Shown here one piece after another: positions 14,432 through 22,114 of a stretch of 34,110 bases of DNA. The notes under the pieces were generated by a model, which was not told the origin of the DNA, made no database searches, and worked only from the letters and a program-made list of their open reading frames with translations. The position numbers were made by a program, and so were the translations under genes. How positions within the stretch are numbered: the first letter of the stretch is position 1; the number at the start of each line of letters is the position of its first letter. This stretch comes from Rhodoferax sp. (GTDB lineage Bacteria > Pseudomonadota > Gammaproteobacteria > Burkholderiales > Burkholderiaceae_C). Location of the stretch: NCBI GenBank assembly GCA_026224975.1, contig JAMFRW010000541.1, positions 1 through 34,110 of the forward strand, written 5' to 3'.

Positions 14432-16636
14432 GTGCTCAGCAGCCCCGCATTCGGCAAGGCGGACCTGACCAACTGCGAGCGGGAGCTCATCCACCTCGCG
14501 GGATCGGTGCAGCCGCACGGTGTGTTGATCGCCTTGCGAGAGCCGCAGTTCCGCATCCTGCAACTGAGCGCCAATGCGGAGGCCCTGCTCGGCGCACCGG
14601 TCGAATCCCTGCTGCAGCAACCGGTGAGCGAGCTGGGCGGCGACCTCGAAGCCAACATCCGCCACGTGGCCGCGGCGGCCGACCTGACCGACCCGGCGCC
14701 GCTGCGGTGCAAGTTGCCCGTGCGTGGATCGACGCAGCTCTTCGAAGGCACCGTCCACCGCGTGGGCACCGATGTGCTGCTGGTCGAGATCGAACCGGTG
14801 GATGGAGCGGGCGCGGCCCATGCGCCGTTGGTCGACATCCCGAACGAGCAGTTGCTCGATCTGCTCAACGACGCGGTGCAACACTTCAGCGGTGCGTCGA
14901 CCATCGGCACGCTGGCCGATGCGGCGGTGCGCAGCTTTCGCGACATGTTCGGCTACGACCGTTGCATGGTCTACAAGTTCGACCCCGACGGCCACGGCAA
15001 GATCATCGCCGAGGCGCGCGACCCGCGGCTCGAATCGCTGCTCGGCCACCACTACCCGGCCTCCGACATTCCGCAGCGCGCGCGCGAGCTCTACATCCGC
15101 AACCGGCTGCGCGTGCTGGTCGATGTGCACTACGAACCCGCACCGCTGGTGCCGCGCCAATTGCCCGGCACAGACGAAGAGCTGGACATGTCGCTATGCC
15201 ACTTGCGCAGCATGAGCCCCCTGCACCTTCAGTACCTGAAGAACATGGGCGTGACGGCCACGCTGGTGGTCTCGCTGGCGCGCGAGGGCAAGCTCTGGGG
15301 GCTGATCGCCTGCCACCACTACAGCGCGCGCAACCTGCGCTTTGCGCTGCGCTCGGCCGCCGATCTGATGGCCGAAGTGGTGGCCACCCGCATCGCCGCC
15401 ATCGACAACTACGCGCATGCGCAAGTCGCGATGCAGGTGCGCCGCCTGGAGCAGCGGCTGGTGGAAGCCACCTCGACCGAAGGCGACTGGCGGCTGGCGC
15501 TCTTTCGCAATCCGCGCACGCTGTTGCAGCCGCTGGATGCCACCGCCGCCGCGCTGTTCTACGAAGGCGAGCTGCTCACCGCCGGCGAGACGCCTTCCAC
15601 GCCGGAGCTGCGCAACCTGATCCAGTGGATCGATAGCCAGCCCTTCGACGGTCTCTTCTCCTGCTCGGCCGTCGGGCGCGACAATCCGGCGCTCGATTCG
15701 CTCACGCCGACCGCCAGCGGCGTGCTCGCGGTGAAGCTCTCGGCCTCCAAGCCCGATTACCTGGTCTGGTTCCGCAAGGAGCAATTGCTCACCGTCACCT
15801 GGGCCGGCGACCCGACCAAGCCAGTGGTCGGCAACGACCCGATGGAACTCTCACCGCGGCGCTCGTTTGCCGCGTGGTCGGAGATCGTGCGCGGCACCGC
15901 GGTGCCGTGGTCACCGAGCGAGCTGGCGCTGGCGCGTGCCTTCGGCGATGCGCTGGTCGACATCATCGTGCAGATCAACGCGGTGCGGCTCCTGATCGCC
16001 GAGCACCAACTCGCGCAGATCCGCGAGACGGTCTCGGATTCGAAAGAGCCGGTCGTGATCGCCGATGCGCAGCACCGCGTGCTGTTCGCCAATGCGGCCT
16101 TCGCGCGGCTGGTACATCGCCCCGACACTGGCTCGACCGCGCTGCGCCACGTGGCCGATCTCTTCGCCGAACCCGCCTCCATGCACAAGGTGCTGGCCGG
16201 CCTGGCGCACGAACGGCGCGCCTGGCGCGGCGAACAAGCGCTGACGCTCTCCGGTGGCAACGCGCTGCCTGTCGCAGTGCGCGCCGAAGTCGTGCCGGCC
16301 CGCGATGGTTCGGTGCTCGGCTTCTTCTTCGTCTTCAATGACTTGACCGGCGTTCAACGCGCGGCCGAAGCCCGCCGCCACCTCGAACAGTCCTTGAACA
16401 GCGCGAATGCCGCAGACGGCATCAAGGGCGGCGTGACGCGCGATGGCATGCGCGCTTCGGAGCCCACCGAGCGCGGTGACCTGATGGGCGCCATCCTCGC
16501 CAACGCCAGCCTCGCCGCGATGGACATCGCCGACGGCAATACCGCGCCGACGGTCGCGCCCCTGCTCGAAGAACTCGAAGCCTCGACGCGGCGGGCGACG
16601 GAGCTGTACGGGCGCATTCGCACCTTCGGTGGCTGA
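14432..16636 (+). CDS. bphP: Bacteriophytochrome (PAS-GAF-PHY-PAS, no recognizable histidine-kinase catalytic domain)
   Basis: LTNCERELIHLAGSVQPHGVLIAL (biliverdin-binding Cys region), FRDMFGYDRCMVYKFDPDGHGKIIAEARDPRLESLLGHHYPASDIP (GAF), PHY, PAS (EPVVIADAQHRVLFANAAFARL), then about 60 aa of helix; GTG starts right after the ppsR TAA. Confidence 0.93.
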   Translation: MLSSPAFGKADLTNCERELIHLAGSVQPHGVLIALREPQFRILQLSANAEALLGAPVESLLQQPVSELGGDLEANIRHVAAAADLTDPAPLRCKLPVRGSTQLFEGTVHRVGTDVLLVEIEPVDGAGAAHAPLVDIPNEQLLDLLNDAVQHFSGASTIGTLADAAVRSFRDMFGYDRCMVYKFDPDGHGKIIAEARDPRLESLLGHHYPASDIPQRARELYIRNRLRVLVDVHYEPAPLVPRQLPGTDEELDMSLCHLRSMSPLHLQYLKNMGVTATLVVSLAREGKLWGLIACHHYSARNLRFALRSAADLMAEVVATRIAAIDNYAHAQVAMQVRRLEQRLVEATSTEGDWRLALFRNPRTLLQPLDATAAALFYEGELLTAGETPSTPELRNLIQWIDSQPFDGLFSCSAVGRDNPALDSLTPTASGVLAVKLSASKPDYLVWFRKEQLLTVTWAGDPTKPVVGNDPMELSPRRSFAAWSEIVRGTAVPWSPSELALARAFGDALVDIIVQINAVRLLIAEHQLAQIRETVSDSKEPVVIADAQHRVLFANAAFARLVHRPDTGSTALRHVADLFAEPASMHKVLAGLAHERRAWRGEQALTLSGGNALPVAVRAEVVPARDGSVLGFFFVFNDLTGVQRAAEARRHLEQSLNSANAADGIKGGVTRDGMRASEPTERGDLMGAILANASLAAMDIADGNTAPTVAPLLEELEASTRRATELYGRIRTFGG

Positions 16637-16678
16637 CCGAGGTCCAGCGCGCTCCCGTGGCATCGCCAGGGCAGGCTC

Positions 16679-18118
16679 TTACGGCAGGGCGGCTTCGGCC
16701 AAAGGCATGTCCGCCGGAACGGTTGCTTCGAATTCTTCGGTGGGTTGGACCCACACAGTCTGGCGACCCGCCAAACGCCGCGCAGAGTCGTCGTCGAACG
16801 CGGCCTTCAGCGGGCCGATGGCACCCGGGTCGTACACGTATTCGACGTTCATATCGCCGCTCAGGATGATCGCCACCGGCAGCGCGTCGGTCGCCTTCCG
16901 CGCTGCCAACTCGCGCGAGATGGCGGGCATCAGGTTGTCGTCGATCAGCCGGTCGATGGTGCGGGCGCCACCGTCGGGCGAGCGGCACTTGTCGGCGATC
17001 AGGTAGCGGAATTCTTCGGTGTGGTACAGCTCGATGCGCCAGTGGGTGCGCAGCCGCTCGGCCAGGCGCGCCAGCGCGAGGCCCGGGGTCTCCAACCGAG
17101 GCGCGTCGCCCGGCAGTTGGGAGACGTGGCGGCTGTCGTTGCTGGATGTCTTGACGCTTGTTTGCAGTGGAACGGCCGCGACAGAGCGCGTGAAGACGGG
17201 TTGGGTGTCGGTCGAGCGGCGCCGTGTGCTGGGCGAAATCCAGCCGCCCGTGCCGACCCAGGCCAGATCATGCGGCCAGCCCTCGGCTTCGACGCCCGCC
17301 GTGCCGCGCATGCACAGCGCGGCAGCCTCGAAGGCCCAGTCGGTGTTTGCTGCCATCGCAGCTTCGGCGCCGGCGCCTTGCGCATCGGCCGCAGCTTCGC
17401 GCAAGGCGGCGCAATAAGCCCCGATCGCGCGCCGGTCGCCATCCGCGCTCGGCTTTGTCAGCGCACCTTGCAGGATGCAAAGCGCGGGCGGCGCGTCGGC
17501 CCAACGCGGCGTGCCGTTGTGATCGGTGAGCGGCAGGTGCGCCAGGGCGGCCAGCAGCACGTCCATCCCCGCGCGTTCGAGTTGCGGCTGGACCAATGCG
17601 GGGATGCGGTCTTCCAGCCCGAAGAGGCGGCACAAGGCCAGCAGTTGCAGAAAGTCGCGGTAATGGCCAGCGTCCCGCAGATCGCCGGGCGCTTGCACGG
17701 TGGTCGAGGGGCTGCGGCGCGCAAATAGGCGGTCGAACAGCCAGCGCCAGAGGCCGTAAGCGCGGATCACCTCGTGCAGGTCGGCGCTCAACTGACACAG
17801 GCTCACGCCGGCCGTGTAGTCGAAGCGCCAGAGTGCCAAGCGGTGATGAAAGACCAACTCGGCGGCGTACACGCGCTGAACCGCGGCGGCCGCCGCTTCG
17901 GGCCCGATCAGCGGCATCTGCAGGCGCTCTTCCATTGTTTTCAGAACGCGCTGCTGCCGAAGACGGGCGGTGCGCTCATCGGACGGGCTGAGCCACGGAT
18001 CGCGTCGCGGCGCGTGGGCGGGCGATGAAACCAATGCATCGGTAGAGGACATATCGTTTCTATCGTTTATGCGGATTTTTTCTTTATCGGCGAAAGGCCA
18101 GTCCACTGAACCGATCAA
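16679..18118 (-). CDS. Chimeric protein: PoNi-like (DUF1910/DUF1911-type) immunity region plus ClpV-like C-terminal domain
   Basis: N-terminal half HYRDFLQLLALCRLFGLEDRI...TDWAFEAAALCMRGTAGVEAEGWPHDLAW resembles the PoNi/DUF1911 layout; C-terminal ALARLAERLRTHWRIELYHTEEFRYLIADKCRSPDGGARTIDRLIDDNLMPAISREL resembles the ClpV D2 C-terminus. Start may instead be ATG 18052 (MSSTDALVSS). Confidence 0.65.
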   Translation of the reverse strand: MIGSVDWPFADKEKIRINDRNDMSSTDALVSSPAHAPRRDPWLSPSDERTARLRQQRVLKTMEERLQMPLIGPEAAAAAVQRVYAAELVFHHRLALWRFDYTAGVSLCQLSADLHEVIRAYGLWRWLFDRLFARRSPSTTVQAPGDLRDAGHYRDFLQLLALCRLFGLEDRIPALVQPQLERAGMDVLLAALAHLPLTDHNGTPRWADAPPALCILQGALTKPSADGDRRAIGAYCAALREAAADAQGAGAEAAMAANTDWAFEAAALCMRGTAGVEAEGWPHDLAWVGTGGWISPSTRRRSTDTQPVFTRSVAAVPLQTSVKTSSNDSRHVSQLPGDAPRLETPGLALARLAERLRTHWRIELYHTEEFRYLIADKCRSPDGGARTIDRLIDDNLMPAISRELAARKATDALPVAIILSGDMNVEYVYDPGAIGPLKAAFDDDSARRLAGRQTVWVQPTEEFEATVPADMPLAEAALP

Positions 18119-18163
18119 TGGAGTGGAAAAGCGATGCCTTTGTCACTGTTCCTGCGGCTCATT

Positions 18164-18189
18164 CCCTCTCCCTTCCCTTTCCCTTTCCC
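18164..18189 (-). other. G-quadruplex-capable tract (minus strand GGGAAAGGGAAAGGGAAGGGAGAGGG)
   Basis: Plus strand CCCTCTCCCTTCCCTTTCCCTTTCCC: five C3 runs separated by 2-3 nt, just downstream of the minus-strand ferredoxin stop at 18191. Confidence 0.75.
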
Positions 18190-18190
18190 T

Positions 18191-18514
18191 CTACCGCGTT
18201 GCGCCCGCGAGCAAAGGCAGCGTCGCTTCCACCTGAGCGATCGATTCGATCGCGCAGATCTGCGCGCCACTCCCGCCGCCCACAAACGCCACCGCCAGCG
18301 CACCTTTAGGGCACAGGCCGAGGCAGGTGGTGAGCGCGATGCGCGGCCGGGGCTTCAGGTCGCGCAGCGCTCGCCTCGCTTCCTGAACCACGGCCTTGGC
18401 CTTGAACCCGCGCGGGCCGTTGCTGCGCTTCTTGCACACGTTGCAGACCAGCAGCGCGGCGTTCCACGAGGGGCTTTCGAGCTTAGCCACCTTGGTGTTG
18501 GATTTGTCTTTCAT
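18191..18514 (-). CDS. (2Fe-2S) ferredoxin-like / DUF1636-type protein
   Basis: In-frame ATG at 18514: MKDKSNTKVAKLESPSWNAALLVCNVCKKRSNGPRGFKAK...RPRIALTTCLGLCPKGALAVAFVG; CxxC and CxxxC pattern of thioredoxin-like 2Fe-2S ferredoxins. Confidence 0.7.
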   Translation of the reverse strand: MKDKSNTKVAKLESPSWNAALLVCNVCKKRSNGPRGFKAKAVVQEARRALRDLKPRPRIALTTCLGLCPKGALAVAFVGGGSGAQICAIESIAQVEATLPLLAGATR

Positions 18515-18671
18515 GCGTCGATGATGGCCGGCAGCCCGTGAATCGGCAGGGGCCCACGCCGTAACCCTGGCCGGCGCCACGGGCAAAGCCGCCTACGGTG
18601 AATACCCGAAGCACCCCGATTTGTCTCCATCGCGACATCGAAAGCGCCCGCGCAGATGACACGATCCACCC

Positions 18672-20117
18672 ATGAGTTCCCTGCCCGATGGCCTGATCGT
18701 CGTTGCCAAGCGCGAATGCCCGACCTGCACGCTGGTCGAGCCGCTGCTGCGCGAACTCGCGCAGGGCCGGTCGCCGTTGACGGTCTACGTGCAGGACGAC
18801 GCGGCCTACGCGGCCGATGTGGCCGATGTGGCCGGCATGGTGTTCGACGAAACGCTGGAGCATTCCTTCCGACTCGGCATCGAGTTCGTGCCGACACTGA
18901 TCCGCGTCGAAGGTGGCCGCGAGGTCGCGCGCACGCACGGCTGGCACCGCGGCGACTGGCAGGAGATCAGCGGCCAGCCGGAACTCGGCGTGGCGCTGCC
19001 GCCCTTGCGGCCCGGTTGCGGCTCGAAGACGCTGGACCCCGGCATTGCCGAAGAGCTGATCGTGCGCTTCGGCAACACCGGCCTGGCCTCACGCAACGTC
19101 GAGATCGGTGGCGGCGAAGACCTCATGGAAGCGTGTTTCGAACGCGGCTGGACGGATGGCCTGCCGGTCGTGCCGCCCACACCCGCGCGCGTGCTGCGCA
19201 TGCTGCAGGGCACGACGCGCGCGCCCGACGAGATCATCGGCATGGTGCCGCCCGATCTGGCGCCGTGCACCGTCGAGAAGGTCGCCATCAACGCGGTGAT
19301 GGCTGGCTGCAAGCCCGAGTATCTGCCGGTCGTTCTGGCTGCGGTCGAGGCCGCGTTGATCGACGAATTCGGCATGCACGGTGTGCTCTGCACCACCATG
19401 TTTGCCGGGCCTGTGGTGATCGTCAACGGGCCGATGGCCAAGCGCGTCGGCGTCAACTCCGGCGTGAACGCGCTGGGCCAGGGCCACCGCGCCAACGCGA
19501 CCATCGGGCGCGCGCTGCAGCTCGTCATCCGCAACGTGGGTGGCGGCCGGCCGGGCGAACTCGATCGCTCCACGCTCGGCACGCCGGGCAAGTACAGCTT
19601 CTGCTTTGCCGAAGCCGAAGACCCGGGATGGGAATCGCTTTCGGTCGAACGCGGCTTCGCGCGCGACGCGTCGGTGGTGACGCTCTTTGCCGGCGAAGGC
19701 GTGCAGGGCATCGTCGACCAGAAATCGCGCACGCCGGAGTCGCTGGTGCGCAGCTTCGCTGCCTGCCTGCGGGCCGTCGATCACCCCAAGCTCGCGATGG
19801 CCGGCGATGCGCTGCTGGTGGTTTCGCCCGAGCACAGCCGCGTGTTCATGGAAGCCGGTTGGTCCAAGGCGAGGCTGCGCGAGGAACTCGGCCAGTTGTT
19901 GCTGTCGCCGGCCGACGAGATGCTGGCCGGCGCCGGCGGCATCGCCGAAGGGCTGCCACTCGTCATGGCCGGAACGCAGGTGCCCAAGTTCAGGCCGGGC
20001 GGCCTCATCATCGTTCGCGCCGGCGGCACCGCCGGCCTGTTTTCGGCGGTCATCGCCGGCTGGGCGGCCTCCGGCCCCACCGGCTCGACCCCTGTTTCGA
20101 AGGAGATCACTGCATGA
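18672..20117 (+). CDS. Thioredoxin-like N-terminal domain protein, UGSC-partner family
   Basis: 481 aa; N-terminal IVVAKRECPTCTLVEPLLREL thioredoxin-like CxxC, then ERGWTDGLPVVPPTPARVLRML...APCTVEKVAINAVMAGCKPEYLPVVLAAVEA; overlaps the selenoprotein start by ATGA (20114-20117). Confidence 0.8.
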   Translation: MSSLPDGLIVVAKRECPTCTLVEPLLRELAQGRSPLTVYVQDDAAYAADVADVAGMVFDETLEHSFRLGIEFVPTLIRVEGGREVARTHGWHRGDWQEISGQPELGVALPPLRPGCGSKTLDPGIAEELIVRFGNTGLASRNVEIGGGEDLMEACFERGWTDGLPVVPPTPARVLRMLQGTTRAPDEIIGMVPPDLAPCTVEKVAINAVMAGCKPEYLPVVLAAVEAALIDEFGMHGVLCTTMFAGPVVIVNGPMAKRVGVNSGVNALGQGHRANATIGRALQLVIRNVGGGRPGELDRSTLGTPGKYSFCFAEAEDPGWESLSVERGFARDASVVTLFAGEGVQGIVDQKSRTPESLVRSFAACLRAVDHPKLAMAGDALLVVSPEHSRVFMEAGWSKARLREELGQLLLSPADEMLAGAGGIAEGLPLVMAGTQVPKFRPGGLIIVRAGGTAGLFSAVIAGWAASGPTGSTPVSKEITA

Positions 20118-20641
20118 TCATGGAAACGCAAACCCTGCTCGACCCCACCTCGGAGCGCGCACCCGCCGCCCGGGCGCTGGCGGCGCGGCCGGCCTCGTTC
20201 GACGGAGCGACCGTCGGCATCCTCGACATCTCGAAGGCACGCGGCAACGTGTTCCTCGACCGCATCGCCGAGCGCCTCACCGAGCGCGGCATCGGCGTCA
20301 AGCGCTATCGCAAGCCGACCTTCACGCGCCCCGCGCCGGTGGCGCTGCGGCACCAGATCGCGGCGGAATGCCAGCTCGTCGTCGAAGGCCTGGCCGACTG
20401 AGGTTCCTGCACGTCGTGCTGTATGCATGACATCGTGGACCTCGAGGCGCGTGGCATTCCGGGAGTAGGTGTTGCCTCCAGCGAGTTCGTGGAAGCGGCT
20501 GCGATGCAGTCGAAAACGTTGGGTTTCGACCCGGCGATGGTGTTCGTCGCTCATCCGATCCAGGACCGGAGCGACGACGAGTTGCGCGCGCTCGCCGATG
20601 CGGCGTTGGAGGAGATCTTGCGGCGGCTTGTTTCTGACTGA
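20114..20641 (+). CDS. UGSC-family selenoprotein; in-frame UGA (20399-20401) read as selenocysteine (Sec96)
   Basis: Readthrough of TGA 20399-20401 gives ...QLVVEGLAD-U-GSCTSCCMHDIVDLEARGIPGVGVASSEFVEAAAMQSKTLGFDPAMVFVAHPIQDRSDDELRALADAALEEILRRLVSD*. The 20423..20641 ORF in the track is in the same frame; selA, selB and tRNA-Sec lie downstream. Confidence 0.93.
20413..20431 (+). promoter_or_regulatory. Candidate bacterial SECIS upper stem-loop
   Basis: GTCGTGC-TGTAT-GCATGAC: 7-bp stem (one G-U pair), 5-nt loop UGUAU containing G-U, loop starting 18 nt after the UGA. Confidence 0.75.
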
Positions 20642-20643
20642 GG

Positions 20644-20657
20644 GGCGCTGCGGCGCC
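20644..20657 (+). other. GC hairpin between the UGSC stop and the selA start
   Basis: GGCGC-TGCG-GCGCC, 5-bp perfect stem; selA GTG at 20666. Confidence 0.5.
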
Positions 20658-20665
20658 ACCGCCAC

Positions 20666-22114
20666 GTGACGCCCGTCGAGATGACGTCGGCTAGCGTCGC
20701 GCCGACGAACGCCGCGGTCCGGCCGCATCTGCCGTCCATCGACCGTGTGCTGGCCTGGCCGCCGCTGGTGGCGCTCGCCGAAGCGTACGGCCGCGCGCTG
20801 GTGCTCGAAGCCGCACGCGAGGAGTTGGCGGCTTGGCGAGAAGCAGGCCGTGCCGACGGCGCTCGAGTTGACATCGAGGCCGGCATAGCAGCCCGAGTCA
20901 TCGCCCGCGTCCAGCCCTCGCTGCGCCCCGTCTTCAACCTCACCGGCACTGTCCTGCACACCAACCTCGGCCGCGCACCGCTGCCCGCGCAAGCCATTGC
21001 CGCCATGATGCGAGTGGCGGCCGGCGCCTCCAACCTCGAGTTCGACCTGACGACAGGCAAGCGCGGCGACCGCGACGATCACGTGGAAGCCTTGTTGCGC
21101 AAACTCACCGGCGCCGAAGCCGCGACCGTCGTCAACAACAACGCGGCCGCCCTGATGCTGGTGCTCAACACGCTGGCCAGGCGCCGCGAGGTCATCGTCT
21201 CGCGCGGTGAATTGATCGAGATCGGTGGCGCATTTCGCCTGCCCGACATCATGGTGCAGGCCGGTTGCCGGTTGCGCGAGGTCGGCACAACCAACCGCAC
21301 CCACCTGCGCGACCACGCCGAAGCGATCGGCCCACGTACCGGGCTGATGCTCAAGGTGCACACGAGCAACTACCGAATCGATGGCTTCACCGCCGCGGCC
21401 GACGAACGCGCGCTCGGCGACCTGTGTCGGGAACGCGGCGTGCCCTTCGTCATCGACCTCGGCAGCGGGGCGCTCTGCGACCTCACGCGCTTCGGCCTGC
21501 CGCACGAACCCACGCCCGCCGAAGCGCTGGCGGCCGGCGCCGACCTCGTGACCTTCAGCGGCGACAAGCTGCTGGGCGGCCCGCAGGCCGGCATCATCGT
21601 CGGCCGCGCCGACCTCATCGCAAAGCTCAAGAAGAACCCGTTCAAGCGCGCGCTGCGCTGCGACAAGCTCACGCTGGCCGCGCTCGGTGCGGTGTTGCAG
21701 CTCTACGGCGATCCGGACCGGCTCGTGGCCCAAGTGCCCACGCTGCGCCTGCTCGCGCGGCCGGCGGTGCAGATCGAGGCTGTGGCGCTGCGGATGCAAC
21801 CCATCGTGGCCGCCTGGGCCGGCGAGCGCGCGCGGGTCACTGTGCAGCCGGTGCAAAGCCAGATCGGCAGCGGCGCCTTGCCGATCGACATGCTGCCGAG
21901 CCACGCGCTGCAGTTCGCACCGCCGGGGCCCAAGCGATTGTCGGGACGCGCGCTCGATCAGCTCGCGGCCGGCCTGCGCAATCTCGCCGTGCCGGTGATC
22001 GGCCGCATTGGGGATGGCGCGTTGTGGCTGGATTTGCGTTGCCTGGAGGACGAGGGGGGCTTTGCGGCGCTGTTCGGGCCTGCCGCCAGCGCGATGGTCG
22101 CCACAGCCCCGTGA
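20666..22114 (+). CDS. selA: L-seryl-tRNA(Sec) selenium transferase
   Basis: RPVFNLTGTVLHTNLGRAPLP...NNNAAALMLVLNTLA...VIDLGSGALCDLTRFGLPHEPTPAEALAAGADLVTFSGDKLLGGPQAGIIVGR (PLP lysine region). GTG 20666 or ATG 20681 start. Confidence 0.97.
   Translation: MTPVEMTSASVAPTNAAVRPHLPSIDRVLAWPPLVALAEAYGRALVLEAAREELAAWREAGRADGARVDIEAGIAARVIARVQPSLRPVFNLTGTVLHTNLGRAPLPAQAIAAMMRVAAGASNLEFDLTTGKRGDRDDHVEALLRKLTGAEAATVVNNNAAALMLVLNTLARRREVIVSRGELIEIGGAFRLPDIMVQAGCRLREVGTTNRTHLRDHAEAIGPRTGLMLKVHTSNYRIDGFTAAADERALGDLCRERGVPFVIDLGSGALCDLTRFGLPHEPTPAEALAAGADLVTFSGDKLLGGPQAGIIVGRADLIAKLKKNPFKRALRCDKLTLAALGAVLQLYGDPDRLVAQVPTLRLLARPAVQIEAVALRMQPIVAAWAGERARVTVQPVQSQIGSGALPIDMLPSHALQFAPPGPKRLSGRALDQLAAGLRNLAVPVIGRIGDGALWLDLRCLEDEGGFAALFGPAASAMVATAP

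Noticed and set aside
13936-15636. 566-aa plus-strand ORF spanning ppsR and bphP
   Set aside because: Out of frame with both genes and Arg/Ala-rich; both true frames have strong domain motifs.
16637-16678. Terminator between convergent bphP and the PoNi/ClpV-like gene
   Set aside because: No convincing GC stem followed by a T run on either strand in the 42-bp gap.
18656-20401. 581-aa plus-strand ORF covering the thioredoxin-like gene
   Set aside because: Composition is Arg-rich and shows no family motifs for most of its length. It is the GC-rich shadow frame of 18672-20117, and only its last part (from 20114) is the real selenoprotein frame.
20409-20419. Alternative SECIS stem GCAC-GTC-GTGC
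   Set aside because: Loop only 11 nt after UGA and 4-bp stem; the 7-bp stem at 20413-20431 has better spacing and loop content.
19781-21904. 707-aa minus-strand ORF antisense to UGSC/selA
   Set aside because: Shadow ORF: low-complexity R/H/G/Q composition and no recognizable domains, opposite clearly coding genes.
21265-22110. 282-aa in-frame N-terminal extension of SelB
   Set aside because: The extension lies inside selA and has no motif. The GTP-binding domain starts right at GTG 22111 with an overlapping stop/start.
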